Assembly: GCF_001039355.2 (NCBI RefSeq) | Contig: NW_019775831.1 | Coordinates: forward strand, 79,044-143,043 | DNA: 64,000 bases | Origin: Lingula anatina | Lineage: Eukaryota > Brachiopoda > Lingulata > Lingulida > Lingulidae | Direction: 5' to 3' | Part shown: piece by piece, positions 31,782 through 44,900 of the stretch | Layout of the letters: the number at the start of each line of letters is the position of its first letter | How positions within the stretch are numbered: position 1 is the stretch's first letter | Translations under genes and position numbers: made by a program | Notes under the pieces: model-generated | The model's database searches: none | The model's input: the letters and a program-made list of their open reading frames with translations, nothing else | Told to the model about the DNA's origin: nothing

Positions 31782-33648
31782 GTGAGATCATTTCAACTAT
31801 TTTTGAGCATTAACATAACATTAGGGAATCTCCTTTTTGAGCATATTGTTGAGCCTTTGCCTACCAAATTATAACATGACCTTCTTATGTTGATGATTTC
31901 TGCAGTTTTCATGTGTTTGCACATAATGAAAATATATGCATATTATTTTAGATTAGTCTGATGCCTCACACAAGACTTGCCTCACACAAGAATTCTTGTC
32001 TTTACTATGGCGTTTCAAACTGTCACTCCATTTTCATGATAATTTACTCTACACAATTGTCTTTTTACTGTTAATACAAGCCTCAAGTCCATTTACCTAT
32101 ACCATAGATTTTATATACTGCTCTACACAAAAATCAAACCTGCTTCTACACATACTGAGTAAATACATATATGTCAGAGATACATTAGGTTTTACAGAGG
32201 ATGGCCAATGGAGCCTATCACTCTTAACTAGCTTTATTTTAAAACCATTTATACGTAGTTCAGAAATAGCTCTCATTTTCACAGTAGTGACTCCCATGCA
32301 TATTAGTTCTAACATGCATGGCTATGGATTTGTCCAAATATTATTTCTCGGCTTCTTTCTATTTATTTTGCTCGTCCACTTATTCACTAAATCATGAGAT
32401 CTGTCTGCATCGGCTGAATATTAACTTGCATTTGGTTTGAATCAAATCGACCATGTCATGTCAGAGGTTCTTAGTTATTGGTAAGGTTCTTTGATGCAGC
32501 CAACCAGAGCGTCTGTTTCTGTGGGAGTAGATAAAAATAATTCGTGCGACACAGTGAGAGACCACGCGAATATATTTTTTTCAAAATAATCAATATCAGA
32601 CTGTCAAATCCTGAGTTTATGAGTTTAAACCACTGATATCATGGGAATGTTCACTTCGTGTTAAACATTGGAGAAAAAGTCCAGGTTTTAGTTTTAGTTA
32701 TGGTTCTTTAATTGATATTCATATTTTACTTATGATTGAAAGAGCCGTGATCTAAATGTCTATTAGATGCTTTAAGCAATGAAATTTGCAAAATCGTACA
32801 TTTTGTTGAAAAACAGAGTTAGAACAGTGCGTAAATAAGAGTTTTCGTGAGTACTCCAGTCCAATTTACCGTTTTCTCACTCCTCACATTTTCTCTGTGA
32901 CGTTTTTGTGACCTTGTTTTCTGAATACTCCGCCTGTTACGGTCAACATGAACTAGAAACAAATCAGCTAGTAGACCCCAAGTCCGACACAGAATGGCAA
33001 AAATCGCTGTCAAGACTTTCAAGCAAAAAAAAATATATATATCATGTACTAATTGGGATTTCACAGATAATTCTAATTTTGCACGGATTAAAATTGTCGA
33101 AGGGGTTCTTGATGAAGCACTTTACCCCCCCCCCCCCCCCGAAAGCATTGAAAGAATTATACAACTTATATCATTTCATACATTTCTCCAGCCCTTGACA
33201 CTTCACAAGTCTAGATGATTTATCTGAAAATTTGACGTTGAAATGTTTATTTCAAAGCAGGTTTAGAATGGGCATCACATTTAGATGTCAGTTTTCTATT
33301 TAAATTACTTCGATAATTAATTGATAATTAAGGTTTGCGAGTCAATTAATTTTCACTTAAGCGTTTGCAACTTGACTGTCAATCAAATTACTCACTAGCG
33401 TGTATCTTTTGCTATGATCACTAAAAACCTCAGGGGAATGTCACCTATAAAAACGCTTTTCTATTTATTGTTGCCTCAATTTCTAGGGGTTGCAAGACAA
33501 AGCAATACATGCAGCAACTTGACATTCACATGATGCCATATAATAGCTAAACAGCTTTTTAAAACGTCTTGCAAGTTATGTTAATTTTATGTTGCAATTT
33601 TTTTCAAGTTGGCATTTTCTGCTAAAAACATGTAGCTCTCACGTATTA

Positions 33649-33920
33649 GACCCCATTGCTATAGAAACGATCGGTCTACGTAGACCGCTCCAACTTTGCA
33701 GAGGCTCTCGGTAAGTGCAAACAATTTTAATTTTTTAAAAACTGAATGACACGCCTCCGCTTGTTTCCAATGTACTCTTATAACCACCAGCTTTTCTGAA
33801 TTCTATTTCGTAACGCCAGCAGAAGGCGTGGTCATTCAGTTAAGCTGATTGCACTCAGCTAGAGTCCCCGCATAATGGGGTCGATCCACGGAGACCGATG
33901 GTGTGTGTGGGAATGTGGCC
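33649..33920. mobile_element. Diverged MITE, GACTGCATTCCC family, TTA duplication
   Basis: Starts GACCCCATTGCTATAG after TTA (33646-33648) and ends GGGAATGTGGCC before TTA (33921-33923). Inverted interiors are GATCGGTCTACGTAGACC and GGTCGATCCACGGAGACC. It is longer (272 bp) than the other copies. It lies in the first intron of the extended RGS model. Confidence 0.65.
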
Positions 33921-36339
33921 TTAAACTACACCCAGATCCCATGGATAGTGATTAACCTGTTCATAAGCGTCTTAGCAGGGTAAGTAATATACATGTGGAA
34001 TCTATACATGTACTTGATTAATCTTGGAACTATCGCAGGGGATGTATGACAATTTGGGGTAAAACTGGTATTCGTTTATGGTGCCTCCTTGGTCTTTTTT
34101 TCGTGTAAGTTAAATTTAGTCATTATCTTACAACACAGGTAGTGATAATTTAGAAAGTTAAAACTAGTTCTTTTTTGAAATATACTTCTGGCAATGCAAG
34201 ATTTTTTTATATAATTTTAATCTTAAAAGATTGCTTCAAGGCTTAAATGAGTTTCTTTGCTGTGCAGGTATTGCTACATGTATATCGATACACTGTCCAT
34301 ATGGAATTACCAGGAATAATGGATCTGTAATTAACCAGAGCTTCAGGTTTTATTCTCAAGTCACGATTATAACCTTTCAAGGGACCAGCCAACTCGTATA
34401 GCTGCATTCGCTTTAATTGTTCTCCACTAATCCCACGCTTTCCATGCACGCTAGAAGAGAGGTGTGTGCTAGCCAATGCAATAGCTAGTTTTCATTTGTA
34501 CAGCAAAGAACACGAGTTTGAGGTTTTGTGTATAGGCAATGTACTTTTTTCGTAAACAGTGCACATGTACAAAAGAAAGCATGTAATCTTCTCTCCTTAG
34601 CTGTTTGAAATAAAGACCACGTTAGTTTCTGCAATTTCCAATGTATTTGACAATGAAAACATAACATTGCACCAGAACCGGGCCAATTTTCTTTAAGATA
34701 CATTTCTTAGTGTACAACGGTTTTTGATGCAATGAATTGATGTATCCTAATATTAATACGAATATAGTTACATAAAAATAACTTTTCGAATTTTGGTCTT
34801 TATATTTGTGTTTAAGCCATATTTCAAAATGATATTATTTTTGAGAAACTACACGAATGTCTAGGAAATCAATATAAGCCGTCACTGCCTGTATCAATTG
34901 CAAGACATAAATGTGCAAGTTACGGAAAAAAATGTTAGATGAACCAAATGGCGTAATATGAAAACTATACATAATGTCAAAGCTTTTAGAAAGGAAATAG
35001 TCGTTCTAGTCTGTGAAAAATCCTTGGGTTTTCTGCACAACCCCATGGTTTCTATTGAGTAGTTATGTTACTCTCAGAATACTTAATAAATCGCAGTATT
35101 GAAATGCAGTGTAAAGCTGTTTAAATACAGAGTTTAAGTACTGTATTGATATACACCCAAGACGGCACTGACGTGTGTTTTTAAATGTACTTGACGCTTA
35201 AAACCAAAACGTTGTAAAAAAAAAGGTCGTGTCCTTTATTTTAGGTATGGAATGAGGTCCATTTCTCCTATCAGCCAAGGAAAGATTGATCTGTCAATTT
35301 AAAATTGTGATGCGCTTTGGTCATTCTACAGCTTGTAGGACACTTTTTCGCCATTCTTGATTTTTGCTCCATAAAATTTGATGCCCCTATTAAGTCAGTC
35401 AGAATCTACTTGCTATCTATCTTTGGAACTTTTTTATTATATTTCATTTCATATAGTTTACCTCTTCGTAACTGCTAGAGAGGTAAATTATTTTGACTGA
35501 AGCAATTTTCCACGTGCAGCCCCGTGACAAACAACAGAACCTATATTTTCTTTATCCCTGATGTCTAATTTTTATACCAAGCTGTCCCTATAGAGTGAAA
35601 AGTGCCTTACGTGAGTTCATTTTAAAGTTATGTTACAACCTATGACTTAAATGAGCTCATTTTGAAAAATGGGGCTGAGGGAAGAAAATCATTCATAGTA
35701 TGGAATATAAATTGGACGTGAAAATGATTTGTATATTGTTGCCCAGCTGAAGGGTTGTTCTGAACGTATAAGTTATCAAAAGTTATAAGTTATTGGATCA
35801 GGTGTTAAGTAAAATGGTCAAATTTTAAATATAGTCAAATTTGAGGTATGTTCAGGAAAATAAACCAATTAAGTTTAATTATTAAAAGAACGTGAGTAAA
35901 GAATATGCCTTTTTTTGGTAAATTCCTTCCTCATTCTTTCACCATCCCATGTCATCCTCAAACTAATTGAATATTTCAAATACGGCCTGGCCAGTCTTCT
36001 TGTAGCATGGCTTCACATGCCAAGTGTGTGGCAGCAGGCAGACTTTCAGCGATGGGGATCTCTCAAGGTCTATAACCTTTCATTTGGTGTTCAGAGCGTG
36101 ATAGCCAGTCATTTTTGCGGAGACTGTGGTTCCAGAAATGCCAACCGATTTAAAACATCGCTTATGTACATTACCCAGGTTGCAATTTATTCTGACCACT
36201 CTCTGAAGCCCATGATTCCCCAAGCTGTCTAAATGTCATTTGATGTTTTTTTTCTGCAGCTTCTTAAACCGATTTCTTTTTCGTTACCTACGTTGTATGA
36301 ATTAATGTATTTGTAAAATATCCTCCTAGAAATACCGAT

Positions 36340-36945
36340 GGGCCTGGATGGGTAGAACATTTAGGATATCCAGGAGGATTCCCAAGCTCACTGACTCTAA
36401 ATATCCCTAGATTTAACACAATAACATATGGCAAAATATCCTTGTCATATCCAAAAATATGAAATGCTCTTTCAGACGAATTAAAGCAAAGCATCAATTC
36501 AAATGAGTTTAAATCACTTTAAGGCTTTGGAAAGGACCCATATGCAAATGTAGCCTATGTAACCTATATGCATATAGTGAAACTGTGTAATAATACAACA
36601 TGTTTACATTATTTTATGCATCTATATTAGTGAGTGTTGTATGTAGAAATGTTTGTTTTTCACAATTTATTAGGTGTAGCTTTTCGTTTATTTTTCATAG
36701 AAAGATTTTTATTTTGCTATCTAAGTAGATTTCATGTGTATTTGTATATTTTTAGTAGAAAGATTTTCCATTTACTGTCTTACTAGACTTCATGTGTAAA
36801 TATTGCATTATTTGTAGAAATGTTTGTCCTTACCCAGTCACTGAATAGCTGCAAAGCTAATGTTTCCTTTCAATTTATACCCGAAATGAAATAAAATAAA
36901 ATATATTGTATTGTATTGGATTGTATTGGATTGGATTGGATTGAC
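36340..36945 (+). pseudogene. LINE 3' end with reverse-transcriptase tail and ATTGG repeat
   Basis: The plus strand reads PRFNTITYGKISLSYPKI, a stop, then NALSDELKQSINSNEFKSL. This is the C-terminal end typical of CR1/L2-like retrotransposon ORF2 (family form: YGxRSFSxxAPxLWNxLP...FKxxLK). About 370 bp of 3' untranslated sequence follow, ending in a (TTGTA/TTGGA)n tail at 36905-36943, as in such LINEs. Confidence 0.7.
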
Positions 36946-37361
36946 GATCCTTGCTAACCTAAAACCTAAAACGTGCTAAAATGGTATAAAGTGTGTTACT
37001 GGTGTGTCATCAGAGAATCATTAATATGTTAGTTCGATTGTTAATTTGAATTATTAAGTCATTGGCAAACCCCCTGTTTATATTTTAAGGGTTACTTGAA
37101 GAGATCGGTATTCAATAAATTTATTAATTTAAATGTGCGCTTGGAGAAAGATTTACTTAATGCTTCTAGAATTGTGTTAGAGGTGCCCTACAATGCAATT
37201 AAACTCGTTGACGCCACGAGCTCGAAGATGCCGGTGGCAGTAAATAACGAGTAAAGCTGATTGAGCACCATAAATTGTGCCACGCCGTTAAAAGAATCTT
37301 ACATAATCTACATTGTTTTTGTCATCATATTTCTACTCACGTTGTCCTTGGCCTACATTTG

Positions 37362-37367
<6 letters not shown>

Positions 37368-37392
<25 letters not shown>
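37368..37392. repeat. (TA)n microsatellite
   Basis: About 25 bases of TA alternation in the RGS locus. Confidence 0.9.
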
Positions 37393-38028
37393 CAACATTG
37401 CCAAGGTAACCAGCATCAGGTGTACATGTATGTCTTACTTCATGCATTAGTACATTAATTGGGGGGAGGGAGGACATTGGGCACGCAACCAGTCCTTTGA
37501 GATCTACCCTTTCTAACACACCCCTATACTCACCACTTATCTTCCAGAGTTCAGGTATCACCAGTCTTGAGTTGCAGGGTCTTTTTTTTAGATTTTGACG
37601 TAAACTTCATGTGACTGCTCATTGTGTTATAAAAAAACTAGTATTCGGTTATCATTGCTTAGTTGCTTTTTAAAACGCAGCAATAAAATGAGACAGAATA
37701 AAAAAATCAAGACCAAAACAAACTCATCGATTGAAATAAAATGGAAAGATAAAAACGCTATTTAACGATAAAAGTTCATGATTTGAAAACTAAGCTCACA
37801 GGGTGTCGTGTGGTAAGGACGCTATCTCATCATTAGAGATGTCAGTTCCTTTGGGATGGTTCGCATTTAGGAAAAATAAAGAAATACACGATTCTTATTA
37901 GTCAAAAAAACTAATTGGAGTTGCTCTATTAGGTGAGCAAGTCCACTACCGCGTCTTAGTTATGTGTAGGGTAAACATAATTCGCAATCGGGTTCAGCAG
38001 CATGCTTAACATACATTCAATGTCAACC

Positions 38029-38032
<4 letters not shown>

Positions 38033-38070
<38 letters not shown>

Positions 38071-38215
38071 GGAATCATGAAGGTGGTGCTCATTGAGCTT
38101 CACCATTCTTTTCGGTTGTAACCGATGCCTTGGTCTGGAAAAAGCTCATGTCTGTCCACTCTTTGACGTTGTCTTCCCATACTTTCCTCTGCCTGCCTCT
38201 TCGCCTCTTTACAGA
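38033..38215 (-). pseudogene. LINE 3' end on the minus strand with (GA)n tail
   Basis: On the minus strand from about 38215 the sequence encodes RRGRQRKVWEDNVKEWTDMS, then FFQTKASVTTEKNGEAQ and a stop. This matches the last residues of a common animal LINE ORF2 (family form: RGRPRxTWxDxVKEWT...A.DRxxWR). It runs directly into a (GA)n tract (plus-strand CT, 38033-38069) that serves as the element's terminal repeat. Confidence 0.75.
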
Positions 38216-38963
38216 CTAAGAATATTGATTTTCTTACAACATTATTAACGCATATAACAGGGATTCAGGATCGGAATTCCAGAAATGCATCAATCATATT
38301 GATAGACAGAAGCCGTCCCAAGGCACTTAACCAACGTGATACATTAAAAAATGACATTGGCAGAAAACTAGACATTTTCCTTCGAGATGTCTTTTTTGTC
38401 TTTGTGTCCTGCAAGGTCTTTTTAATGGTTTTATTTTGCCAATGCCGCGCGCATTGTATGGGGATGTAGAAGGGGGGAAAGTACGTTTTGTCAAGCTCTT
38501 CTTGAAAATAGTGTTTTATTATTATGCATTAAATGCATGGGGGTGTTGGCGTGAAATACGCCATGGAAGCTAAATCTTCTTTTTGACAATTGTTAAATTT
38601 ACACATTCAAAACTCTTTACCTTAATTTGTTTTGATGAATAATTTCTTGACATTATTTTATTCCATTCTGTTATTTGTTTTGTTTGGCAAACGAATTTCA
38701 TCACAGTCTCTCGCCTTTAAGAACCGCCCTTGGCGATCTTCAATCTCCATGTATTGTTTATAACAGTATGAAGTGAAAAAAAGTCTGTTAACATATTACA
38801 ACTAAGTCATATTATACTGATTTAAAGCAAAACTAGATTAATATCGTATAAAAATTGATTAATAAAAGTAGTCCCTATGCCTCTAAAGCATTTCGAAATT
38901 GTTTGACAGTAGATGTTCAAAGGCAACGGCAATAGAAAAATAATCATATAGATTTCTTTCCAG

Positions 38964-41900
38964 ATGAGCGTGCGAGTTCTCTCACCCGGACAGAGACCAG
39001 GGGAATGCGTAATGAACAGCACCTACAATAACCCAAGCACCATCTCTAACGACAGTAGTCCCCCGCCGTCTCCAGTCTCCACGGAGCGGGGTTCCAAGTC
39101 CTGCTGTTTTTGCTGGTGTTGCTGTTGCAGCTGTTCGTGGTGAGTACAACGGTGCTGAAGTTTTGTCAAATTGTATGTGTTGTAAATACTAAATACTGCT
39201 CATTTATACGGCAAAACCCTGTCTGATTTCGAATCTTTTATTTGTTGAAAATTGGCCTTCAGTCTACCTCAAACACTGTTGTAGAGGAGATTCATAATGA
39301 AATTTGGAAATTAAGCAGTAACCCTAGACCACTTATGATAGCAAACCCTGAAAGAGAAGAGATGAAAAGGATGTATTATATGGCTTCTTCTCTGCAGCAT
39401 TTAAAGGGGAAACCTCTCTAGAAACGGAAACTTCTCTTTTTACTCTCGTTCACGTGTATATTTTTGACCGAACAAAGGCCTGGTGTAACAAAATATATGC
39501 ATCAGGTGTTTTGTCATTTGTTTGTCCAGGTAAAATTTCAAAGGTATTAAGAGAACTAAAATAATTGAACACCTGATGCAGGGATCAAGGTTTATTTGAA
39601 GGGGGTCCGCGGATGCGAAGCTGACATTCCCCTCCCCCCTTATCTCCCAATTTTTCGGTATTTTAGAGGGCGTACGGTGCCATTTGTTACAGTTTAGAAC
39701 TATGATTCAGCTAGTCAAAATTCTAAATTCAAGAGGGGAACATTGGGTTTTCAGAAATCGAAAGGGGGGGGGGTAGGACCCCCCCTGACAGCCCCCTAAA
39801 TCCGCCCCTGTGGTAGTTTGTTGATGATTTTTTATATAAAAAGGAAATAGAGAACGCATTCACTCTGTCAGTATTTGGACAAACATACAGCGTGATATGA
39901 AAGATATTTAGAAACTTGGGGAAATGACGCTTTAGTTGATAAATTGACAAGACAGATAAAAAGCTGATTTATGAATTTGGAATAATTGTGAATAGTCTAC
40001 GTTTTTGATCAAATTAAAATTGGGGACACTATGTTTTTTTTTTTTTTTTTTTTTGTTATTTTCAACAAAAATTCACATCAACATTGATAAACATGTAAAG
40101 GAAGAACAATCAAACATTTAACACTGTATTAATGCAACAGAGAAGTAAATACACATCTCACCTAAAGCACGAAACATAATTGAATGAGTATACTGTTTTA
40201 AAGATATCCCGACTGACGTTCGATGATTGAGTACATATACCATCGTCGTGATTATTACGTTTAATGGATGTGTGCTGTCAATCGTTTTGTATTTAATGTG
40301 ATGGAAAGCAAGAACCGTTGTAGGCAGATTCGTAACGACAGTTTCTTTGGATGTGACTATAAAATGGCAGCACTATTTTGGGTGTCCGTTCTGTTGGGAA
40401 GATGTGGCGAGAAGCAACCATTGTAGTCAAATGGCAACAATACAAAGATGTAATCTTGAATTAGACTGTTCTTCTTGTGGCCTATTTTGAGAGAAATGAA
40501 AATATATGGAAATTTAATTAAAACCTCAAAACTATGTAGTTAGGTGCTATTCATTTTGACAGGTATTCACTTTTGCGCACCCGTTTCTAGCGCAGTCATT
40601 AAGAGCACGCTTAGCCGTGATGGGTTTGTGTCATCTTATATTTTATAACTGTCGAAAAACATTCAACAGCCACGACGGTATTATTGTGGTCAAAATGTAG
40701 GCTATACACCACTATGTTAAGCCGCCTTTCACCAGTGTCGTACAATTTAAAAAGTAAAACGTCTTTTTCCCCAAATTCTATCATATCCCAGGTCACGCTG
40801 TATTGCTTAGTTGTCCTTGCTGAGCGGAAATACCAAATACCGGCCTATTAAGCGCGTCCGTAATCTTTTTTTAAGAAACGCCGATTTATGAGGATACCCA
40901 CACATCACTTATTATTTGGTTATGGGGTGGTAGGATGGTCTTTATTGATTTCTTTTATTAAATAAAATAAAGAAGGTGTTTGTCGTGGTGATGAAAAATT
41001 GGAGTAAAAATTAAACAATGCACCAATTCTAAAAAACAGTTTCCGACAAACCTTCACCGAATTTTACGTGTGAGTTTGTGTGTCAGATTCCATATAGCCG
41101 GTTTATTATTTATTTTTCACCACAACACCTTTTCAAAATGTATTTGTATATATATTTTTATCATGTAAAGGGTTGAGGGGTATTTCTTCCGTAATTGGCG
41201 ATATTTCCATTTATAAATATTTTGGTTTGCCATTTCGTGTGTTGGCCAAGTGCATGGCTGTGCAGATACTCTTTTGCTATATCCACACGCCGCAGCAAAC
41301 ATGAGAGAACTTATCTAGCCCCATGCCTGGGTTTGAACTGCAGCAGTTCGAATGTGCTTCCTCTGTTGCCTCGAAATTGCCTTTGTCATTGATAGGGTAG
41401 CGTCGGGAATGCTCTTTTACTTGATACCATGAATGATAAGTGAAACATCCGTTTCCCTAGTCTGGTTTGCACTTCTTGCAGCCTTCGTAAGAGTCGATGT
41501 GAATACCACAAGTAAAGCAAGCGGGCAACCTGGGTATACTTAAGCTTACAAATTTACCATCTTTCCACAGTAAAAATACGTTACAACACACAATATAATG
41601 ATATGAGCCCTCATCTAATGTACCACCCGCATGGACTGTTTGTGGGAGTGTATAATATACCGGCGCTTCCTCATACGATCACCTGAACTCTGTTGCTGCC
41701 CTCGATTTCTAACCGTCAGATAACAGCGTAGGCTTCGAAAGTACTTCCGATATTAAAATAGAACCTGTTTTGTGTTCTGCTTTACTGCTGTCTCAGCAGT
41801 ACCGATCTAAGCTCCGGAAGGACTAAGTGCAAGACACTTGTTAGAAAAACGTAATGTAATTAATCGAAGGGATCCAAACGTCAGACAGGGTCTTTCACTT

Positions 41901-44900
41901 GCCAGTTTCAGAGAAGAGAGAAAAAGACGAATTTATCTTATTCATTTTCATGACTTCCTTGATCCAGAGTTTAAATTGAATCGACTTATATTGGAGATCC
42001 ATATTCCTTGTATTCATTGCAAAGCTAATGTGAATATCGACCGACAACTCGCACAGTTAAGTCTGAATCGATTCAGTGCATAGCTTTTCTGAGAAATTTA
42101 TCAGAGCAGTTTGGCGAAGCGCTGCCGCAGTACGCGGGCTTATGTAGAGGGAATAGCGTATCTAACCATTTGTTTCAAACCGAAGGTGTTGGGTGAATAT
42201 TGGAAGAAATAACCTACCTAGCTTTGGAAGCGAAGGACAAGGGTTGATTATTTTACCTAGACTTATACGTCAATGCGTCATGGCGACCTGTCGCAGCAGC
42301 AAATCACTTGCAAATGTATGCTCCATCTAAAAAAAGAGCGACCTGGAACGTCACACGCCATCTTACGTTGGTGTTTCCGAGGATTGACTGGAATTCAATA
42401 CTGAACTACCTGCGTGACAATAACTAAACTCGTTTATTCATCATGGTAAAGGATATAGTCGTCGGTTTTTCTAAAAGACGAATGTAGAACAACCTATGAC
42501 AGTACATTTCCCATATAGATCGGATACATAAGCTTGTGTGTGTGTATATGTGTATATGTATATATAAACTACAGATAAAAACCAGTTTTTTCTGATTCTT
42601 CAAAGCCAAACAACGAGAGAAAAAACACAGGATATGTTGTCTTAATGAAGGCACTCTGCATCGTTCGAAAGAGATTTTCAATACGGCAGGACATGCTGAA
42701 ACAAAAAGTTTTGTCCATCTTCAATAGGTAAGTGATATTTATTAAAACAAAATGGCGTTGGTCCATTTGCTTCGCAGATTCTCAGAATTGGCAGGTGATG
42801 CATATATACATGAAGATATAGATCTCGCATTATACGAACTGAATTGAATGGCTGGTTTAAGCAGGTTGTAATTTGGCCAGTTCCACGAATTTGTTCCCTT
42901 AGCAATTATATTGATTGGTATTGGTATCTGGCGATCTGTATTAATTATGTTGATAAAGCTCATTGTTCACATAACATGCAACGTGAGACGTCCTTGTGGC
43001 CGCCCAGATAGAACTTACTTGTCATTGTGATTTTGGCATACTTGAGTGTATAGGGTGTCTATTCTGACGAGATTATGTGATAATGATGGTATATATATAT
43101 ATATATATATATATATTCAGATACACACTCTTTAGTGCTTATTTTGAACATTTTAAGAGTTCAAGGCATTAATTAAGTCAATGGCACTTTTGATTGTGCA
43201 TGTTCAACCTTGCCTAATATGCACAGAGAATAGATCCATATATGTTTGGTTAAAACGAACCCCAAATTTCAACATGAAAGCAAAAAAAAAAATCATGCGA
43301 CCAAATGTGGCCATCATTTTATTGCACTATAGAGGTGTTTGGAAATAAAACGTACATATACGCCAAGTGGCTGCATCATTAATCTGCCTTAATTGCCATC
43401 CATAACACATTTTTCCATTACATACAAAAGACCTGTATCCTGTTACCTGTGGTAGAAAAACCTTTTTTGCTTCAAAACAGCGATTTTTTTTTTCTTTTTT
43501 GCTGCTCGAATCAGGGACAGTACTTAACTGGAACCACATTTAGATTATCAAGGGAAAGGCAATGTCTAAAACGTATGAAAAAATACTTTAGGGCCCGGTG
43601 TTAGTTCCATTCACTCTACATTTCGTCAGTCATGTAGCTATATATTACACCTGCATCCATTTGATGAGGTCTAATTGGAAATACTATACAACGAAAGGGG
43701 GTTTTCATACGCAGCAGTAATATGTTATTAGTATAGTTATATCACGTCACATGCGGTATTTTGCCCTTTTACCCGCTACATGAGAATATATTACTGTCAA
43801 CATGAGTCGAGCACTCTCCATAAACCACATACAATGTGGCGAGGTACTTTGGTAAATGAAACGCATCAATTAATTCTATAATCTATATTCTGTACAAGTC
43901 AAAAGTTAAAGACGGAAAATTCCGAAATACCATTAGTCTTCTCTTCTAGTGAGATTTGATTTGTGATCAACAGATTTGAAATAATTGAATACTCTGTATC
44001 AAGAAGTCATCTGGTTATATAAAACCTTTTCAGAATAACATAAACACATGTGAGGACACAGTTGTATGAAAGCAGGATTCCAGTAGGGTTTAATATTGTC
44101 GAGTGGCGCGTAGGCTGTATAAGTGTGGAGCAAGTTTTATTGGGTATTGTTATATTTTTATATTAGTATGAACCCGTGGTGTTGCGTGATGTAGCTTATT
44201 ACTTAGCGTGGGCCGGTAATCATTTCTCGTGACGTTGTTATGAAATTAAATTGGTACTGGGGTGGGCTGTATGATCTTCGTAATCACGGTTTGTGGTCAA
44301 CATACCAATCCGTGGTCAATGCTAGCCAATAGAACCTTGGTGTATTCTAAGCCACGTATCATGGCAGTGCGCGTTGTATAAACTATACTTGTGTCTGACG
44401 CCATAAAGTCATAGCGATTTTGTGTATTGAAAACCCTCGGTGGTGTTTGGTTAGAAAGGATTATAACAATCTTGATGTTGTGTTTGGTGCAACTGTGGTT
44501 TTGTTTGGTGGAAAAAAAAACATATCGATGGTGTGCTTTACAGCCCTTAGTGTTGTTGTTTTGTATGTTATAGTTAATAGTGGTGTTGCTCCGCATTGTG
44601 TCCTTCCCACACTGGTGTTGCTTCGCATTGTGTCCTTCCCACACTGGTGTTGCTTCGCATTGTGCCCTTCACAGCCCAAAGTAGGGTTTTGCCTTTTACA
44701 GCTCATAGGGGGGCTGTTTCCTACTGTGTTTCACAATCCTTTATGGTGTCGTTTCAAATCCCGTAGTGGTTTTATCACACAGCACATTCTTTGTCTCCCA
44801 ATAGAGTTGTGTTTCACATTCCACAGTGGTGCTGCAGCTGTATTGAGTGTCAAAATCTTATAGTGGGTTTGGTGTGTCGCACGGCCTACGGTGATTTCTT

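Noticed and set aside
34243-34476. 77-codon minus-strand frame starting MASTHLSSSVHGKRG
   Set aside because: Its composition looks somewhat protein-like, but no family match is recognised, and it has no convincing splice partners in the RGS intron.
35915-36232. 105-codon open frame upstream of a LINE tail
   Set aside because: It has no domain signature and sits in an intron close to LINE sequence, so it could be chance or LINE-derived. Not called as a gene.
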